Source: an uncultured Lachnospiraceae bacterium (GTDB lineage Bacteria > Bacillota > Clostridia > Lachnospirales > Lachnospiraceae). Taken from it: a stretch of 64,000 nt of DNA. The notes beneath the pieces were generated by a model that ran no database searches, was not told the DNA's origin, and was given only the letters and a program-made list of their open reading frames with translations. Position 1 is the first letter of the stretch. Every line of letters begins with the position of its first letter. The stretch lies in contig CAJTMW010000011.1 in the NCBI GenBank assembly GCA_910577275.1, forward strand, positions 1-64,000. Direction: 5' to 3'. Below are positions 42,622 to 51,628 of the stretch, in pieces. A program made the position numbers and the translations under genes.

Positions 42622-43728
42622 ATGAAAGCCAGACATATCATTTTACTGACAGCAATGGCTGTTGAACTTATATTGTTTTTGTATTGTCTGTTACGAAAGT
42701 CCAATCATGTTACCGCAGGATATATTTGTGCAGTATTGTCACTTATTCTTTTGATATGCACGGGCTGGCTTTTATTGTTTCCCAAAATAACGCCCATTGA
42801 AACTACGGGTGAATATCAGATAAAGCGTGAGGATTCTTTCTATACAGATACCTCAAGACCTGAAACTTATGCTGATGACGGGAGTTATCGGGAATTACCT
42901 GTTTCGTTTTGGTATCCCGCGGAATACCCGGAAACTCAGAATTGTCCTTTGGCTGTGTTTTCTCACGGGAGCTTTGGAATGAAAGACAGCAACGAAACTC
43001 TTTATCGTGAGCTTGCAAGCCACGGATATGTGGTCTGCTCTATCGACCATACATACCAGTGCTTTTCCACAAAGCTTTCAAACGGCAAAACAATTCGTCT
43101 CAGCGGAGAGTTTATGAAAGAAATTGCTGCGGACAGCCCGCAGGATAAACCAGAGCAATCCTTACCGCATTTTGAAAAATGGATGAATATCCGCACAGGA
43201 GATATAAACTTTGTATTGGATACTGTTATAGAAAAGATATGTAAGAAAAGCAACGAACTGTCTGTATATGATTTGATTGATACTTCCCGTATCTGTGTTA
43301 TGGGACATTCCTTAGGCGGTTCAGCAGCTCTCGGCGTTGGCAGATGGAGAGGCGATATTGCGGCAGTTATTTCCCTGGAAGCTCCATTCCTCTGCGATAT
43401 TCGGGGTGTAGATACTGACGGTGATTTTATCTTTGAGCAGTCAGAGTACCCTGTCCCCATTTTGAATATTTATTCTGACGCGTCCTGGGAACATTTGCGG
43501 GAATGGAAACAATATGAAGGAAATGCACGATTATTGGACATGGAATCTGATGATATTCAGAACGTGTACCTTTCGGGCATTGGTCACTTTTCATTGACAG
43601 ATTTATCCCTGTCCTCTCCATTCTTAACATTTGTTTTTGATGGTTTCAAAACGAATTATGCACCACAGGAAACGCTGAAAAAGATAAATGAAATTTGTCT
43701 TAAGTTTTTAGATGGGCATTTGAAATGA
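42622..43728 (+). CDS. Membrane-anchored alpha/beta hydrolase (PAF-acetylhydrolase/dienelactone type)
   Basis: 368 residues, GAGG upstream, two bases after the TetR remnant. Two N-terminal membrane spans (IILLTAMAVELILFLYCLL and AVLSLILLICTGWLLLF) precede a hydrolase domain: PLAVFSHGSFGMKDS, the nucleophile elbow VMGHSLGGSAALG, a later Asp in LNIYSDASWEH and His in GIGHFSLTD. Resembles bacterial PAF-acetylhydrolase-like esterases. It probably acts outside the membrane on a lipid or ester. It may now be expressed without its regulator. Confidence 0.75.
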   Translation: MKARHIILLTAMAVELILFLYCLLRKSNHVTAGYICAVLSLILLICTGWLLLFPKITPIETTGEYQIKREDSFYTDTSRPETYADDGSYRELPVSFWYPAEYPETQNCPLAVFSHGSFGMKDSNETLYRELASHGYVVCSIDHTYQCFSTKLSNGKTIRLSGEFMKEIAADSPQDKPEQSLPHFEKWMNIRTGDINFVLDTVIEKICKKSNELSVYDLIDTSRICVMGHSLGGSAALGVGRWRGDIAAVISLEAPFLCDIRGVDTDGDFIFEQSEYPVPILNIYSDASWEHLREWKQYEGNARLLDMESDDIQNVYLSGIGHFSLTDLSLSSPFLTFVFDGFKTNYAPQETLKKINEICLKFLDGHLK

Positions 43729-43907
43729 GGTGTTCCCTATATAATGCTTTTGTTCTCATTATATTAATGTATCTCCGTACATCCTGGTATTATCGGCTCC
43801 ACTTACGGTCAAAAAATAAGATTCTTATACCAAGTACCACCGACCATTCCTATGTTAAATTTAAAGTAATATATAGTACAATGAAAAAATGAAAAGTTGC
43901 GCAAAAA

Positions 43908-43947
43908 AGTTGCATACTCGCTATACTTAATTGCTGGTATGCAACTT
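43908..43947. terminator. Hairpin in the gap after the hydrolase
   Basis: aagttgcatac (43908-43918) and gtatgcaactt (43937-43947) form a perfect 11-bp stem followed by ttatcac. It sits in the 298-base gap 43729-44026, which otherwise shows no gene. Could serve as terminator for the hydrolase or the convergent Rpn gene. Confidence 0.5.
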
Positions 43948-44026
43948 TTATCACTTTATTTCGTTCGTAAACACAAAATTTTCAGTAAATTGCTTGCAGA
44001 TACTATCATATTTGCAGTTTCCTATA

Positions 44027-44860
44027 CTATACAGGCTGTAATTCATCTGCCAGCTCTTCTACTTCCTCAATTGTAAGCCCAGAGCCAACAGCAATATCGT
44101 CATATGACAATTTTTTCATTTGTAAAAACCTTTTTGCTGTCTCAACCTTCTCATCATACCGTGCATCATGCCTTTCGCTTTCAACATATGAACGCATAAT
44201 CTCTTCTTCATCATACAATACCATCATAATTGACACTACCTCACTTTCTTTACTGCTCAGATATTCGCTAAGCACATTTCTGTCTTTGCAGATACGGATT
44301 GCTTCCATAACTGCTTTTCTTGTCCTCCCGTGTTTCCTCATCTGCTCATTGCAGACTTTTGTAAACATAACATATTGATTGATGATATCTCCTTCTTTTC
44401 CATCGTATATCATTTTTACCTTTACATCAACCGCACATTCTTTTCCACCGAAAAATTCCTGTGACAATGAGATTTCAGACGGCCTTGTCTTCCTCTCTCC
44501 GGTATAAATAACAAAAATCTCCGGTATCGGCATTCTTACTTTTTTGCTCTTATACAGGTTCTGCTTTGTCCTCTCAAAATAATCATGCCATGTCTGCACC
44601 AGATACATCAGCGCACGGACTATGATGTTCACCGTCCATACAGAGGACTGCGCTTCTACAAGTATCATCAGCTTATCGCCCACTGTAAACCCAAGGTCAT
44701 TGTAAATGTTGTCCGTTAATACATTTTTGATTGTTATATCATTTAAATCATCCTCTGTAACATCAGTATCTTCCGGATGGAGCGCTTTATACAGTTGGAG
44801 AAGGTATTTCTTATCCTGGAACAGATTCGTGAATACACTGTCCTTAATCGTGCGCTTCAT
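44027..44860 (-). CDS. Rpn-family recombination-promoting nuclease (PD-(D/E)XK)
   Basis: 277 residues from the ATG at 44860 (AGGA seven bases upstream); family members begin MKRTIKDSVFTNLF as here. A start at 44956 would add 32 residues but has no site. The nuclease core is DNIYNDLGFTVGDKLMILVE-AQSS, with the Asp and Glu-x-Gln active site, then VIYTGERKTRPSEISLS and MYLVQTWHDYFERT. The helical C-terminus ends GLTIEEVEELADELQ. Rpn proteins are DNA endonucleases that raise recombination, and often appear with mobile DNA. Confidence 0.82.
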   Translation of the reverse strand: MKRTIKDSVFTNLFQDKKYLLQLYKALHPEDTDVTEDDLNDITIKNVLTDNIYNDLGFTVGDKLMILVEAQSSVWTVNIIVRALMYLVQTWHDYFERTKQNLYKSKKVRMPIPEIFVIYTGERKTRPSEISLSQEFFGGKECAVDVKVKMIYDGKEGDIINQYVMFTKVCNEQMRKHGRTRKAVMEAIRICKDRNVLSEYLSSKESEVVSIMMVLYDEEEIMRSYVESERHDARYDEKVETAKRFLQMKKLSYDDIAVGSGLTIEEVEELADELQPV

Positions 44861-45176
44861 GATATCTTCCTGTTCTTTCTTTACATTGTCTAAAATCTCT
44901 GCACTGTCTCTTTCCAATCTCTTCACCTGCCTTACTAATCCTCTTCTTTTATTCATAGTAACATAAATCTTATCATTTTACAATGAAGCTGTTCTTGCAT
45001 ATCCGCTATATCTGATTGCAGATACGCAACTTTTAACCCTTTATTACACCCACAAGTACAAAATCTGCAACACATTGATTGCATATGCTGTCATTTTTAC
45101 AGCATATTCCGGTGGGCAGCACGGATACTAATGCTGGTATCAAACAGCATGGGAAACATCTGCATTGCCCATTTTA

Positions 45177-45521
45177 TTATAAAACCATATACTTAGCCAT
45201 GCGGCTTCCATATGCCATATCCAGCACATCCGGTATGCATTCTTCCATACAGCGGTATTTATCCCGCAGCATCTCTTCCAGTAATATCTGCCCTCCATCC
45301 ACTTCCGGTATGTCTGTTGTAATTTCATACTGCTCATAATAAATATAACCTGCATACCCTTCCTCAATATCTTCCGGAAGCAGGTTGGAGCCGTCACCTT
45401 CTGCAATGCGGATAATCTGCCTCATCTCCGGAACATACACAAATATGTCATCATACCCTTCAGATTTCTTTCCTGAAATCTCCTCTGGCAGCTGTTTCCT
45501 GTCTGTATCTTTCTCGCCCAC
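45177..45521 (-). CDS. Hypothetical protein
   Basis: About 114 residues from a GTG at 45519-45521 with GGAGG eight bases upstream; a TTG at 45536 is in frame but overlaps the site. Acidic, with DIFVYVPEMRQIIRIAEGDG, EEGYAGYIYYEQYEITTD and ILLEEMLRDKYRCMEECIPD. No domain recognised. It lies 65 bp after the DUF5688 gene on the same strand in mobile DNA and probably belongs with the Rad52/DUF5688 group. Confidence 0.55.
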   Translation of the reverse strand: MGEKDTDRKQLPEEISGKKSEGYDDIFVYVPEMRQIIRIAEGDGSNLLPEDIEEGYAGYIYYEQYEITTDIPEVDGGQILLEEMLRDKYRCMEECIPDVLDMAYGSRMAKYMVL

Positions 45522-45586
45522 GATATCTACCTCCAAAATTCTTCAGTCTGTCTCTTTTTCTCTGCATTGGAAAAAGGAAAGCCGGA

Positions 45587-46305
45587 TTATCCCCCCAGCT
45601 CATCACCGATTTCCTTTAAGGTACTTCCATCCAGAAGTTCCACAGCCCCGAATACTTTCTTGGGGTTAGTCAGGACATAGAACCTGAATTTCGGTATTCC
45701 AACTGCAAAATCAGGTATTTCCTCCGGCATTATGCTCCGGATAATCTTCTCCATATCCTCAAATACCGGTTTCCCATCAAGACGCATATTGGAAACAGCC
45801 GTCTGGTAAAGAGCCTTTTCATCTTTTCTCCATACTTCCATATTCTTATCCGATACTGTAAATGCACCATTCACTCCCTCTGAAAGCCCATCCACTGTTA
45901 CATAGTAGATAACCGCAAGGTCAAGAAACTCACGGTAAGGCACTCTTCTAAGAAGTTCACTGTTCATTTCACGATTTACCAGTTTTGCACGGATACATTC
46001 CTTAGCCGCTTCCCAATCCCATAACACCCTCATATCTACGCCGTCAAGGTCATTACAGTGTCCTATAAGTTTATCGTAAACATCCTCTGTTACCTTGGCA
46101 AGTGTTATCCGGCTGTTACAATAGCCCTCATAATAACCATTCAGATAAATACATGTCCCATTACTGCCCTCTGGTCTGAATGCCGTAATTCCTGTAAGTG
46201 TGACGCTGTTGTTTTTTTCTCTCGGGACGAGCCGCATTTTCAGTTTTCCACCTGCTTTTCCTCCACTCCCTTTAATACTCCCTCTGCAAATTCTTTCAGT
46301 TCCAT
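45587..46305 (-). pseudogene. DUF5688 family protein with a frameshift near the start
   Basis: The long frame carries DUF5688 blocks (SVTLTGITAFRPEGSNGTCI, YLNGYYEGYCNSRITLAKV, VLWDWEAAKECIRAKLVNRE, LLRRVPYREFLDLAVIYYV, GAFTVSDKNMEVWRKDEKAL, VFGAVELLDGSTLKEIGDEL). The natural start is MELKEFAEGVLKGVEEKQ at 46305, with a good ribosome site, but that frame stops at 46240-46242. The rest is in another frame. So the gene has a frameshift in an A-rich stretch (46242-46290). Alternatives are internal initiation at MRLVPREKN, programmed frameshifting or a sequencing error. Function of the family is unknown. Confidence 0.6.
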
Positions 46306-46322
46306 ATCCTTTCCTCTCCTTT

Positions 46323-46985
46323 TTACGCTGCTTTTGTCTTTGCAAGTGCTTCCATCACCCTCTTATAGGTTTTCTCATTCATGGACTCCGGTGCTGTAAT
46401 CTTATATCTTTCCTGTACTGCTTCCATTGCAACTCCTGCTCTCTTAAGCTCCGACTGCAGAGATGCCCTCTGCTCCTTAGAAATGCCCTCTGTTGTACTA
46501 TACTCTTTCTGTGATTCCTGTTTCTGCTGGCTGTTTTCCTGTTTTCCTTTTGGCACTGCTTTTTCCTTTCGGCTCACGGTATCTGCTTTGGCTTTCAGCT
46601 CATAGACTGTCTGGCCTTTATCATTATGGATAACAAGGCCTGATATCTCACGGTCATTGCTGTATGTAATGGAGCGCACTGAAAAACGGTCATTACAGTA
46701 ATAACGCTTCTCCTTATTGGAACCCTCTTTCATCTGGATTGAAGTTTTTCCTGCTGGAATATAGATAAAGGGAGCTGAATACAGCGCCCTTACAATCCCC
46801 CAGTTGAAGCACGCCCTCTTGAAACTGTCCGATGCCTGGGATTTCTCTTTCTCCGTATATCCCATCGTGCCTACATCCTGCTTGGCAATCCACTGCATGG
46901 TTTCCCTGTCAAATACCTCCACGGTGCAGTAAAGATTTCCGTCAATACACTGATGGCTTCTTTTCCATCCAAAAGCTCCGGTCGT
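46323..46985 (-). pseudogene. Rad52-family single-strand annealing protein, 3' part only
   Basis: The frame from about 46985 reads GWKRSHQCIDGNLYCTVEVF, then TMGYTEKEKSQASDSFKRAC and FNWGIVRALYSAPFIYIPAG, which match the second half of the Rad52/Rad22 annealing domain in mobile elements. A Gln/Lys-rich linker and a C-terminal helix (KTYKRVMEALAKTKAA) follow. The N-terminal part of the domain is gone: upstream DNA is YqaJ sequence in another frame. A short in-frame start at 46922 exists, but the product would lack the annealing core. Confidence 0.65.
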
Positions 46986-47450
46986 TCTTCCTTAATACGC
47001 TTCGCATCTAATTTGGTGGAATCAATGTTCTTCCATGAGACACGGAACGCCTCACTGCTTGCAAGCTCATTGTCCTGCATAAAAAGTTTCACTTCCTGCT
47101 CTATCTGCTTCTGTTCCTCTGTCAGCTCCGCAATGAACCCTAAGATTTCTTCACATCTCCTTAATTTTTCATCAAACCCTACCAGCTTAATAGCGCTCGC
47201 TTTCCTTGCCGTATGGAAATACTGCCGGATTACCTCGTCACAGGCTTTGCTCCCATCCGGTGGCAGGATAATTCCTTTCACCACATGGTTATTCCAGAAA
47301 TTATCTTCTATCGAGATAAGGCGCCCAATCAGTTCCTCATCCCACTCTATTTTCCTGTAGGTAAACCCTTTCCCAAGGATTAACGCCGCTATATACCACA
47401 CCTTTTTTCCTGTAACCGCCATATAGTGGTAGCACTGTATACCCTCCTTC
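46871..47450 (-). pseudogene. YqaJ-type viral recombinase/exonuclease, 3' fragment
   Basis: The frame between about 47447 and 46985 reads QCYHYMAVTGKKVWYIAALI, WDEELIGRLISIEDNFWNNH, FHTARKASAIKLVGFDEKL, EILGFIAELTEEQKQIEQEV and RVSWKNIDSTKLDAKRIKEE. This is the C-terminal third of a YqaJ (lambda-exonuclease-like) protein. The nuclease domain itself is missing. It is joined upstream to the DUF932 gene and downstream to Rad52, with a frame change at each joint. Confidence 0.7.
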
Positions 47451-47768
47451 CTGCAGTGACCCTGCGGTCTCGTACCGTACCCCTTTTCCAAGCAGTTCAT
47501 CGGTGAAGCTGAAAGCATCTGTATTCTGCACCACCTTGTAGCGGTCGGATACCACACCCAGCACTTTCCTGTCAGAGCTCCTCACATTTGCCTTGTATCC
47601 TTTTATCAGTTCCTGATTATCTGTATACACTGGCTCCTGCACCACCGTCCAGTCAAGCCCCGCAAGTTTAAGGGCTTCTGCTGATGCCGGTGCTTCCATA
47701 ACAATCATACCTAATCCATGCCACGGTTTCTCCCTTACTGAAAACATACTTTCAATCATATGTGCCAT
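47437..47768 (-). pseudogene. DUF932 (phage/plasmid-like) protein, 5' fragment
   Basis: Starts at the ATG at 47768 (AGGAG nine bases upstream). MAHMIESMFSVREKPWHGLG, EALKLAGLDWTVVQEPVY and KVLGVVSDRYKVVQNTDAFS are the DUF932 start. Homology stops at YETAGSLQEGG, near 47445, after about 105 of the usual 300+ residues. The frame then continues into out-of-frame YqaJ sequence to 47337. A deletion product. Confidence 0.7.
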
Positions 47769-47968
47769 TATTAACATCTCCTTTTCTTTTTAATTTTTTC
47801 TACGAACAGGTATGGCGGAACGTAATAAGGAGCCCCCATTTAAGGGAGCTCCCGTTTTCCATTCCTTATCCTTTTTTCTGATTACCTGATACCTCCACTC
47901 CATAAACCGCATCTGTCAGAGCAGATACTTTCCTGTGCCGCTTTACAGATACTATGCGGCTAAGTAAG

Positions 47969-48088
47969 CTATGCTTCTGCGCTTTTCATTCTGCCTATGC
48001 TTCCGATAAGACTGACAATGGACATGGCTGCGGCAATCAGCGCTGCGGCTGCTTTTAAAATACTCTCAGCTAATTTCAGTCCTCCCAT
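47969..48088 (-). CDS. 39-residue hydrophobic peptide
   Basis: ATG at 48086-48088 with a strong AAGGAGGAGGACTGT ribosome site. It encodes 39 residues opening MGGLKLAESILKAAAALIAA, followed by a hydrophobic run AMSIVSLIGSIGRMKSAEA and stop. One likely membrane helix with a basic/polar tail. It could be a small membrane peptide, a holin-like or toxin peptide, or a leaderless-bacteriocin-like product. No family recognised. An opposite-strand open frame here was rejected because this one has the better ribosome site. Confidence 0.55.
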   Translation of the reverse strand: MGGLKLAESILKAAAALIAAAMSIVSLIGSIGRMKSAEA

Positions 48089-48269
48089 ACAGTCCTCCTC
48101 CTTTCCCTTTGCTGTTTCTATCGCTGTGGGCTCTGCTGGCCTACTGACAGAATATATCAGTATATGGTCTGCATATACGATATGGGAAACAGAACTGTAT
48201 GTCGGCTTTGCACATCCGCTGTATTTTTAATATACCGTCCTTTGCCTTGCCACCGTTTTTTTCTGCTTC

Positions 48270-49037
48270 TTATTTAGAATAAAACACTTTCCAATCATCC
48301 AGCCTCAGACATGCAAGCCGCCCTTTCACTGAGTACAATCCGGAAAGCTCCTGAATCCCGCTGCCGCAGTCAATACCTACCATATCACCCGCATCCCATA
48401 TCTCCAATGGGTTATTGTCCTGCATATATAAAGTAGGGGTATGACCAAAAATAATGGCAGCGCCAAAGGGAAAGCGGTACTTAAACATCTCCCTGTCCCA
48501 CACCGCAAACTCAGCCTCATTTTCATACTCCGCCCCTGAAAACTTTCTGTATAATTCCGTTGGAGCTGCATGCACCAGCTTATAATCCTTTCCGTTTACA
48601 TTTACATCATAGCTTAAAGGCAGTGAAGACAGAAAATTTCCCAGCTCCTTTCTTTCATCATCTGAAAGCCCCTTCCATGCCTTATGTGTCACATCCCCTC
48701 CATTCCCATACCAAAGGGCAAATCTCTCCTTTTCAGCTCTTCTGGCAAGCATTTTCCGCATCATGGCTTCATAAACAATACTGCCTCCTTCCTCCTTCGT
48801 TTTTAGCATTGGATGGCTGATGCCCAGCGCCTTCATCATCATCCATTCGTGGTTGCCGGGGAGCATACGGGCGTTCGGCATCCCCATAATCTGCTGCAGG
48901 AGCTGTATGCCGTAAGGATGGCGGTCAACCACATCTCCAAGGACGTACAGGAAATCTTCCATGCGGAGGTCAATCTTCTCCAATATTGTATCAAAGTTCT
49001 CTTTATTCCCATGGATATCTGATAATACATAAATCAT
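48270..49037 (-). CDS. Calcineurin-like metallophosphoesterase (PPP-type)
   Basis: 255 residues from the ATG at 49037 (GGAGG eight bases upstream). Dimetal motifs: SDIHGNKENF, GDVVDRHPYGIQLL, LPGNHEWMM, a His in KLVHAAPTELY, and IIFGHTPT with a final Asp-Cys-Gly in VGIDCGSGI. This layout fits the ApaH/PrpE/PPP serine-threonine phosphatase group. It lies near, but not beside, a protein kinase gene (49820-51322), which it might oppose. Soluble, no signal. Confidence 0.82.
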   Translation of the reverse strand: MIYVLSDIHGNKENFDTILEKIDLRMEDFLYVLGDVVDRHPYGIQLLQQIMGMPNARMLPGNHEWMMMKALGISHPMLKTKEEGGSIVYEAMMRKMLARRAEKERFALWYGNGGDVTHKAWKGLSDDERKELGNFLSSLPLSYDVNVNGKDYKLVHAAPTELYRKFSGAEYENEAEFAVWDREMFKYRFPFGAAIIFGHTPTLYMQDNNPLEIWDAGDMVGIDCGSGIQELSGLYSVKGRLACLRLDDWKVFYSK

Positions 49038-49381
49038 TTTCAATGCCTCCTTTCTGTACTTTCCGATTCCATAAGAGAATATATAGCCACATATATTCCT
49101 TATATTGTTTAAGTACTTCCTGTCTGCCTTATATTTGTTATAATTTCATTATAAAAGAAATTCCGCCCAGGATGTGTACTGGCAGCACACAATTTAAGCT
49201 ACGTTAAAATTCGATATTTTTCCATATCAGCTTGCCATATCACAGAGATTTCCCTATAATTTAAATTGATACACGTTATAGAATACAGGAAAGCTTTCGA
49301 AGTCTGAGAGGTAAATAACCGCCGTAACGAACGATGAATCAGGGAAGCAAAGAATACCGGGTAAAAAGAAAGGGCTCTTCT

Positions 49382-49816
49382 ATGGATAAGACAACTGAGG
49401 AATTGAACCACGAAATCAAGGCAGCTACCGATATAGAAGATTATCTGAACAAAAATAAGGATAACCTTTTGTCTTTGAGCCTGTCTGAATATCTGAACAT
49501 ATTGCTGTCACAAAAGGGAATCAAAAAAGCAGACGTGGTACGCGGCTCTTTACTTGGACGCGCATATGTATATAAAATATTTGCCGGAGAAAAAATCCCG
49601 TCAAGAGATAAGCTGCTGGCAATAGCATACGGCCTTGGTCTTTCCGATGATGAAACGCAGAAAATGTTGAAGCTGTCGGGCAACAGAGAACTCTACGCAA
49701 GAGATAAGCGTGATGCATTGATTCTGTTTGCCCTCCAGCGAAACAAATCTATTTTTTATATTAATGAATTATTGGACGGGCACGGCCTCGCCATTTTGAA
49801 CACCTTCAAGGAATGA
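49382..49816 (+). CDS. XRE-like helix-turn-helix protein paired with the kinase
   Basis: 144 residues from the ATG at 49382. The central HTH (SLSEYLNILLSQKGIKKADV, SLLGRAYVYKIFAGEKIPSR, IAYGLGLSDDETQKML) is Cro/C1-like. A short C-terminal helical part (RDALILFALQRNKSIFYINE) follows. Its stop is 3 bp from the stop of the convergent kinase gene. I know this HTH plus Ser/Thr kinase pairing from other Firmicutes, which suggests the HTH protein is a target or regulator of the kinase. Confidence 0.7.
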   Translation: MDKTTEELNHEIKAATDIEDYLNKNKDNLLSLSLSEYLNILLSQKGIKKADVVRGSLLGRAYVYKIFAGEKIPSRDKLLAIAYGLGLSDDETQKMLKLSGNRELYARDKRDALILFALQRNKSIFYINELLDGHGLAILNTFKE

Positions 49817-49819
49817 CAC

Positions 49820-51322
49820 CTATTCCTGGGAATAATAATACCATGGACTGAAATTCTCCTCCGGCACAGGGTCAGGGCTGGAACTGTCTATAATAATCGA
49901 TTTATATTGATTAGGGCGGGAAGACTGCACCTCAACAGCAAAACGGTACGCGCCGCCTTTCTGAGTCAGGAACTCCGGCCTGATTCGTACTCCTCCATTT
50001 CCCACACTCATTATATATTCTTTTGACCAGATATTGTTTGTGACATATTTATTGTTTTTATCATGAACAATCACATTAAATTCGTCCCTGTCCGCATAGT
50101 CATCCAGATTGTCCCATGTGGCATAAAACACCCACTGCGCCCTGTCCTGAACCATTTTCCATGCGAGCCCTGTGGGGACAGGCAGCATCGGCGCGTCTTC
50201 CCCGGTGTACTCGAAGGCATCTGATATCACATAAGGGCTGTCAGCATACGTAACTCCATCCCCCTCGGCTGCTATTGCAAAATAGTAGTACCCGTTTTCC
50301 CAGAGTTCCTGTGAAAAACTCCATTCAAAAGTAGGAATACCATCTATATCCCTGGCGTTATTCCCAGCCACACCTCCTTCCCTCTCCCACACATCCTCAT
50401 CTATCCCCGGCGGGTCAGGCGTATCTCTCCTGCACAATTTATACTTATATACTACCCCTGCGCTGTCAGGTATACCTGATTCCGGTACGTTGGTCCACTG
50501 TCCGATACCTGTCTCGCCATCCCATCTTGGGTTTTCCGGTGCCGGAAGAACCTGCAGCCCCGCACTTTCAGCCGAAGAACCGTCGGATAATGCAGACCGG
50601 TACAGGAAGGCTCCCCCTGCGCAGACTATCAATAAAGATGCCATGGCGCAACACAAAACAACCCGTCTTGTCCGTGAAAAAGCCCATCTTACCTGCCGGA
50701 TGGACTGATACCTTTTATCCGGGTCCAGCCTGGTACATTTTCGGATAATCCTTCTGTAACCGGAATTTCCCGATTTCTTATCGAGAAGCTGTTCCAGCGT
50801 CATTCCTAAAGAGTAGATATCCGCCCTCTCATCGGTTTGCGCAAAGCCGTATTGCTCCGGAGGCGCATATCCCCTTGTCCCTAACAGCTTTGTATCCTGC
50901 TCCTGCTCGTTCTTATAGAGCCGTGCCGCATCAAAATCAATTAAACGGATATGCCCGTCTTTGGCAAGAAGGATGTTGGAGGGCTTAAGGTCTCTGTGAA
51001 TAATCCCTTTTTGATGGATAAATTCCAAAATACAGCACAATTCTCTGGCAATGCGCAGAAACTGCTTTCCGGACACTTCTCTTAAGCCGGGTGATTTTCC
51101 ATCTATGTATTCCTCTATGACTGTTGTATCAGTATCTGACACAGCCACCTCATATATTTCCGGCAGATAAGGATGATGGCAATCTTTCAATATTCCATAA
51201 ACTTCATGCCGTTCTTTCAGCACTTTCCGTATATAAACCTGCTCCGTGCCTTTTTCACGCACCAGGTGGACTGTGCTCTTTTCACTTTGCTTTAGTTCAC
51301 TGATTATTTCGTAGTCTTTCAT
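49820..51322 (-). CDS. Membrane Ser/Thr protein kinase with altered motifs
   Basis: 500 residues. Kinase domain 1-215: a degenerate glycine loop (LKQSEKSTVHLV), HRDLKPSNIL at 109-118, DFD (129-131) where most kinases have DFG, and GTRGYAPPEQYG at 149-160. One membrane span near 221-241. The extracellular part (about 245-500) has two beta-rich segments with Trp/Tyr patterns (IGQWTNVPESGI and WVFYATWDNLDDYADRDEF) reminiscent of fibronectin-type or sugar-binding modules, not PASTA. It probably senses an external signal. Convergent with an HTH gene and near a phosphatase. Confidence 0.8.
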   Translation of the reverse strand: MKDYEIISELKQSEKSTVHLVREKGTEQVYIRKVLKERHEVYGILKDCHHPYLPEIYEVAVSDTDTTVIEEYIDGKSPGLREVSGKQFLRIARELCCILEFIHQKGIIHRDLKPSNILLAKDGHIRLIDFDAARLYKNEQEQDTKLLGTRGYAPPEQYGFAQTDERADIYSLGMTLEQLLDKKSGNSGYRRIIRKCTRLDPDKRYQSIRQVRWAFSRTRRVVLCCAMASLLIVCAGGAFLYRSALSDGSSAESAGLQVLPAPENPRWDGETGIGQWTNVPESGIPDSAGVVYKYKLCRRDTPDPPGIDEDVWEREGGVAGNNARDIDGIPTFEWSFSQELWENGYYYFAIAAEGDGVTYADSPYVISDAFEYTGEDAPMLPVPTGLAWKMVQDRAQWVFYATWDNLDDYADRDEFNVIVHDKNNKYVTNNIWSKEYIMSVGNGGVRIRPEFLTQKGGAYRFAVEVQSSRPNQYKSIIIDSSSPDPVPEENFSPWYYYSQE

Positions 51323-51628
51323 AGTTCTGTTGTTAATTCTTTTGTCTTTCCTGATTTATTTCGCGCCATTGATTATGAGCTGTCTTAATTCAGAGCTTTC
51401 TGGTAGATACAGATTACACTCCCCTACGCAAAATCATACATGCCTTACTGAGCCGTCAGTTCGTATCATCTTAACATAATATCATTCCCTTTATGATAAT
51501 TTTATCATGTATTAGAGATAGAAACAAATGTTTTGTGCACTTTTTAATTTTCAAACACGCTCTAACCTAAATCATAATTCGATATTTTCCTAACAACCAT
51601 ATCTTTTTCAACACTTTCCATTAAAATT
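51323..51628. other. 306-base gap between the kinase and ADP-ribosylglycohydrolase genes
   Basis: AT-rich sequence without a recognisable gene, hairpin or repeat. It should hold the kinase promoter and the end of the ADP-ribosylglycohydrolase transcript, but I cannot point to a clear site. Confidence 0.3.

Noticed and set aside
44861..44956. 32-residue N-terminal extension of the Rpn nuclease
   Set aside because: No ribosome site at 44956, while the ATG at 44860 has one and matches the family start; not fully excluded.
45140..45406. 88-residue minus-strand frame
   Set aside because: It overlaps the 45177-45521 gene, which has a GGAGG-GTG start and a more protein-like composition.
47997..48230. 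77-residue plus-strand frame
   Set aside because: It overlaps the minus-strand 39-residue peptide, which has a far better ribosome site and fits the strand of the neighbourhood.
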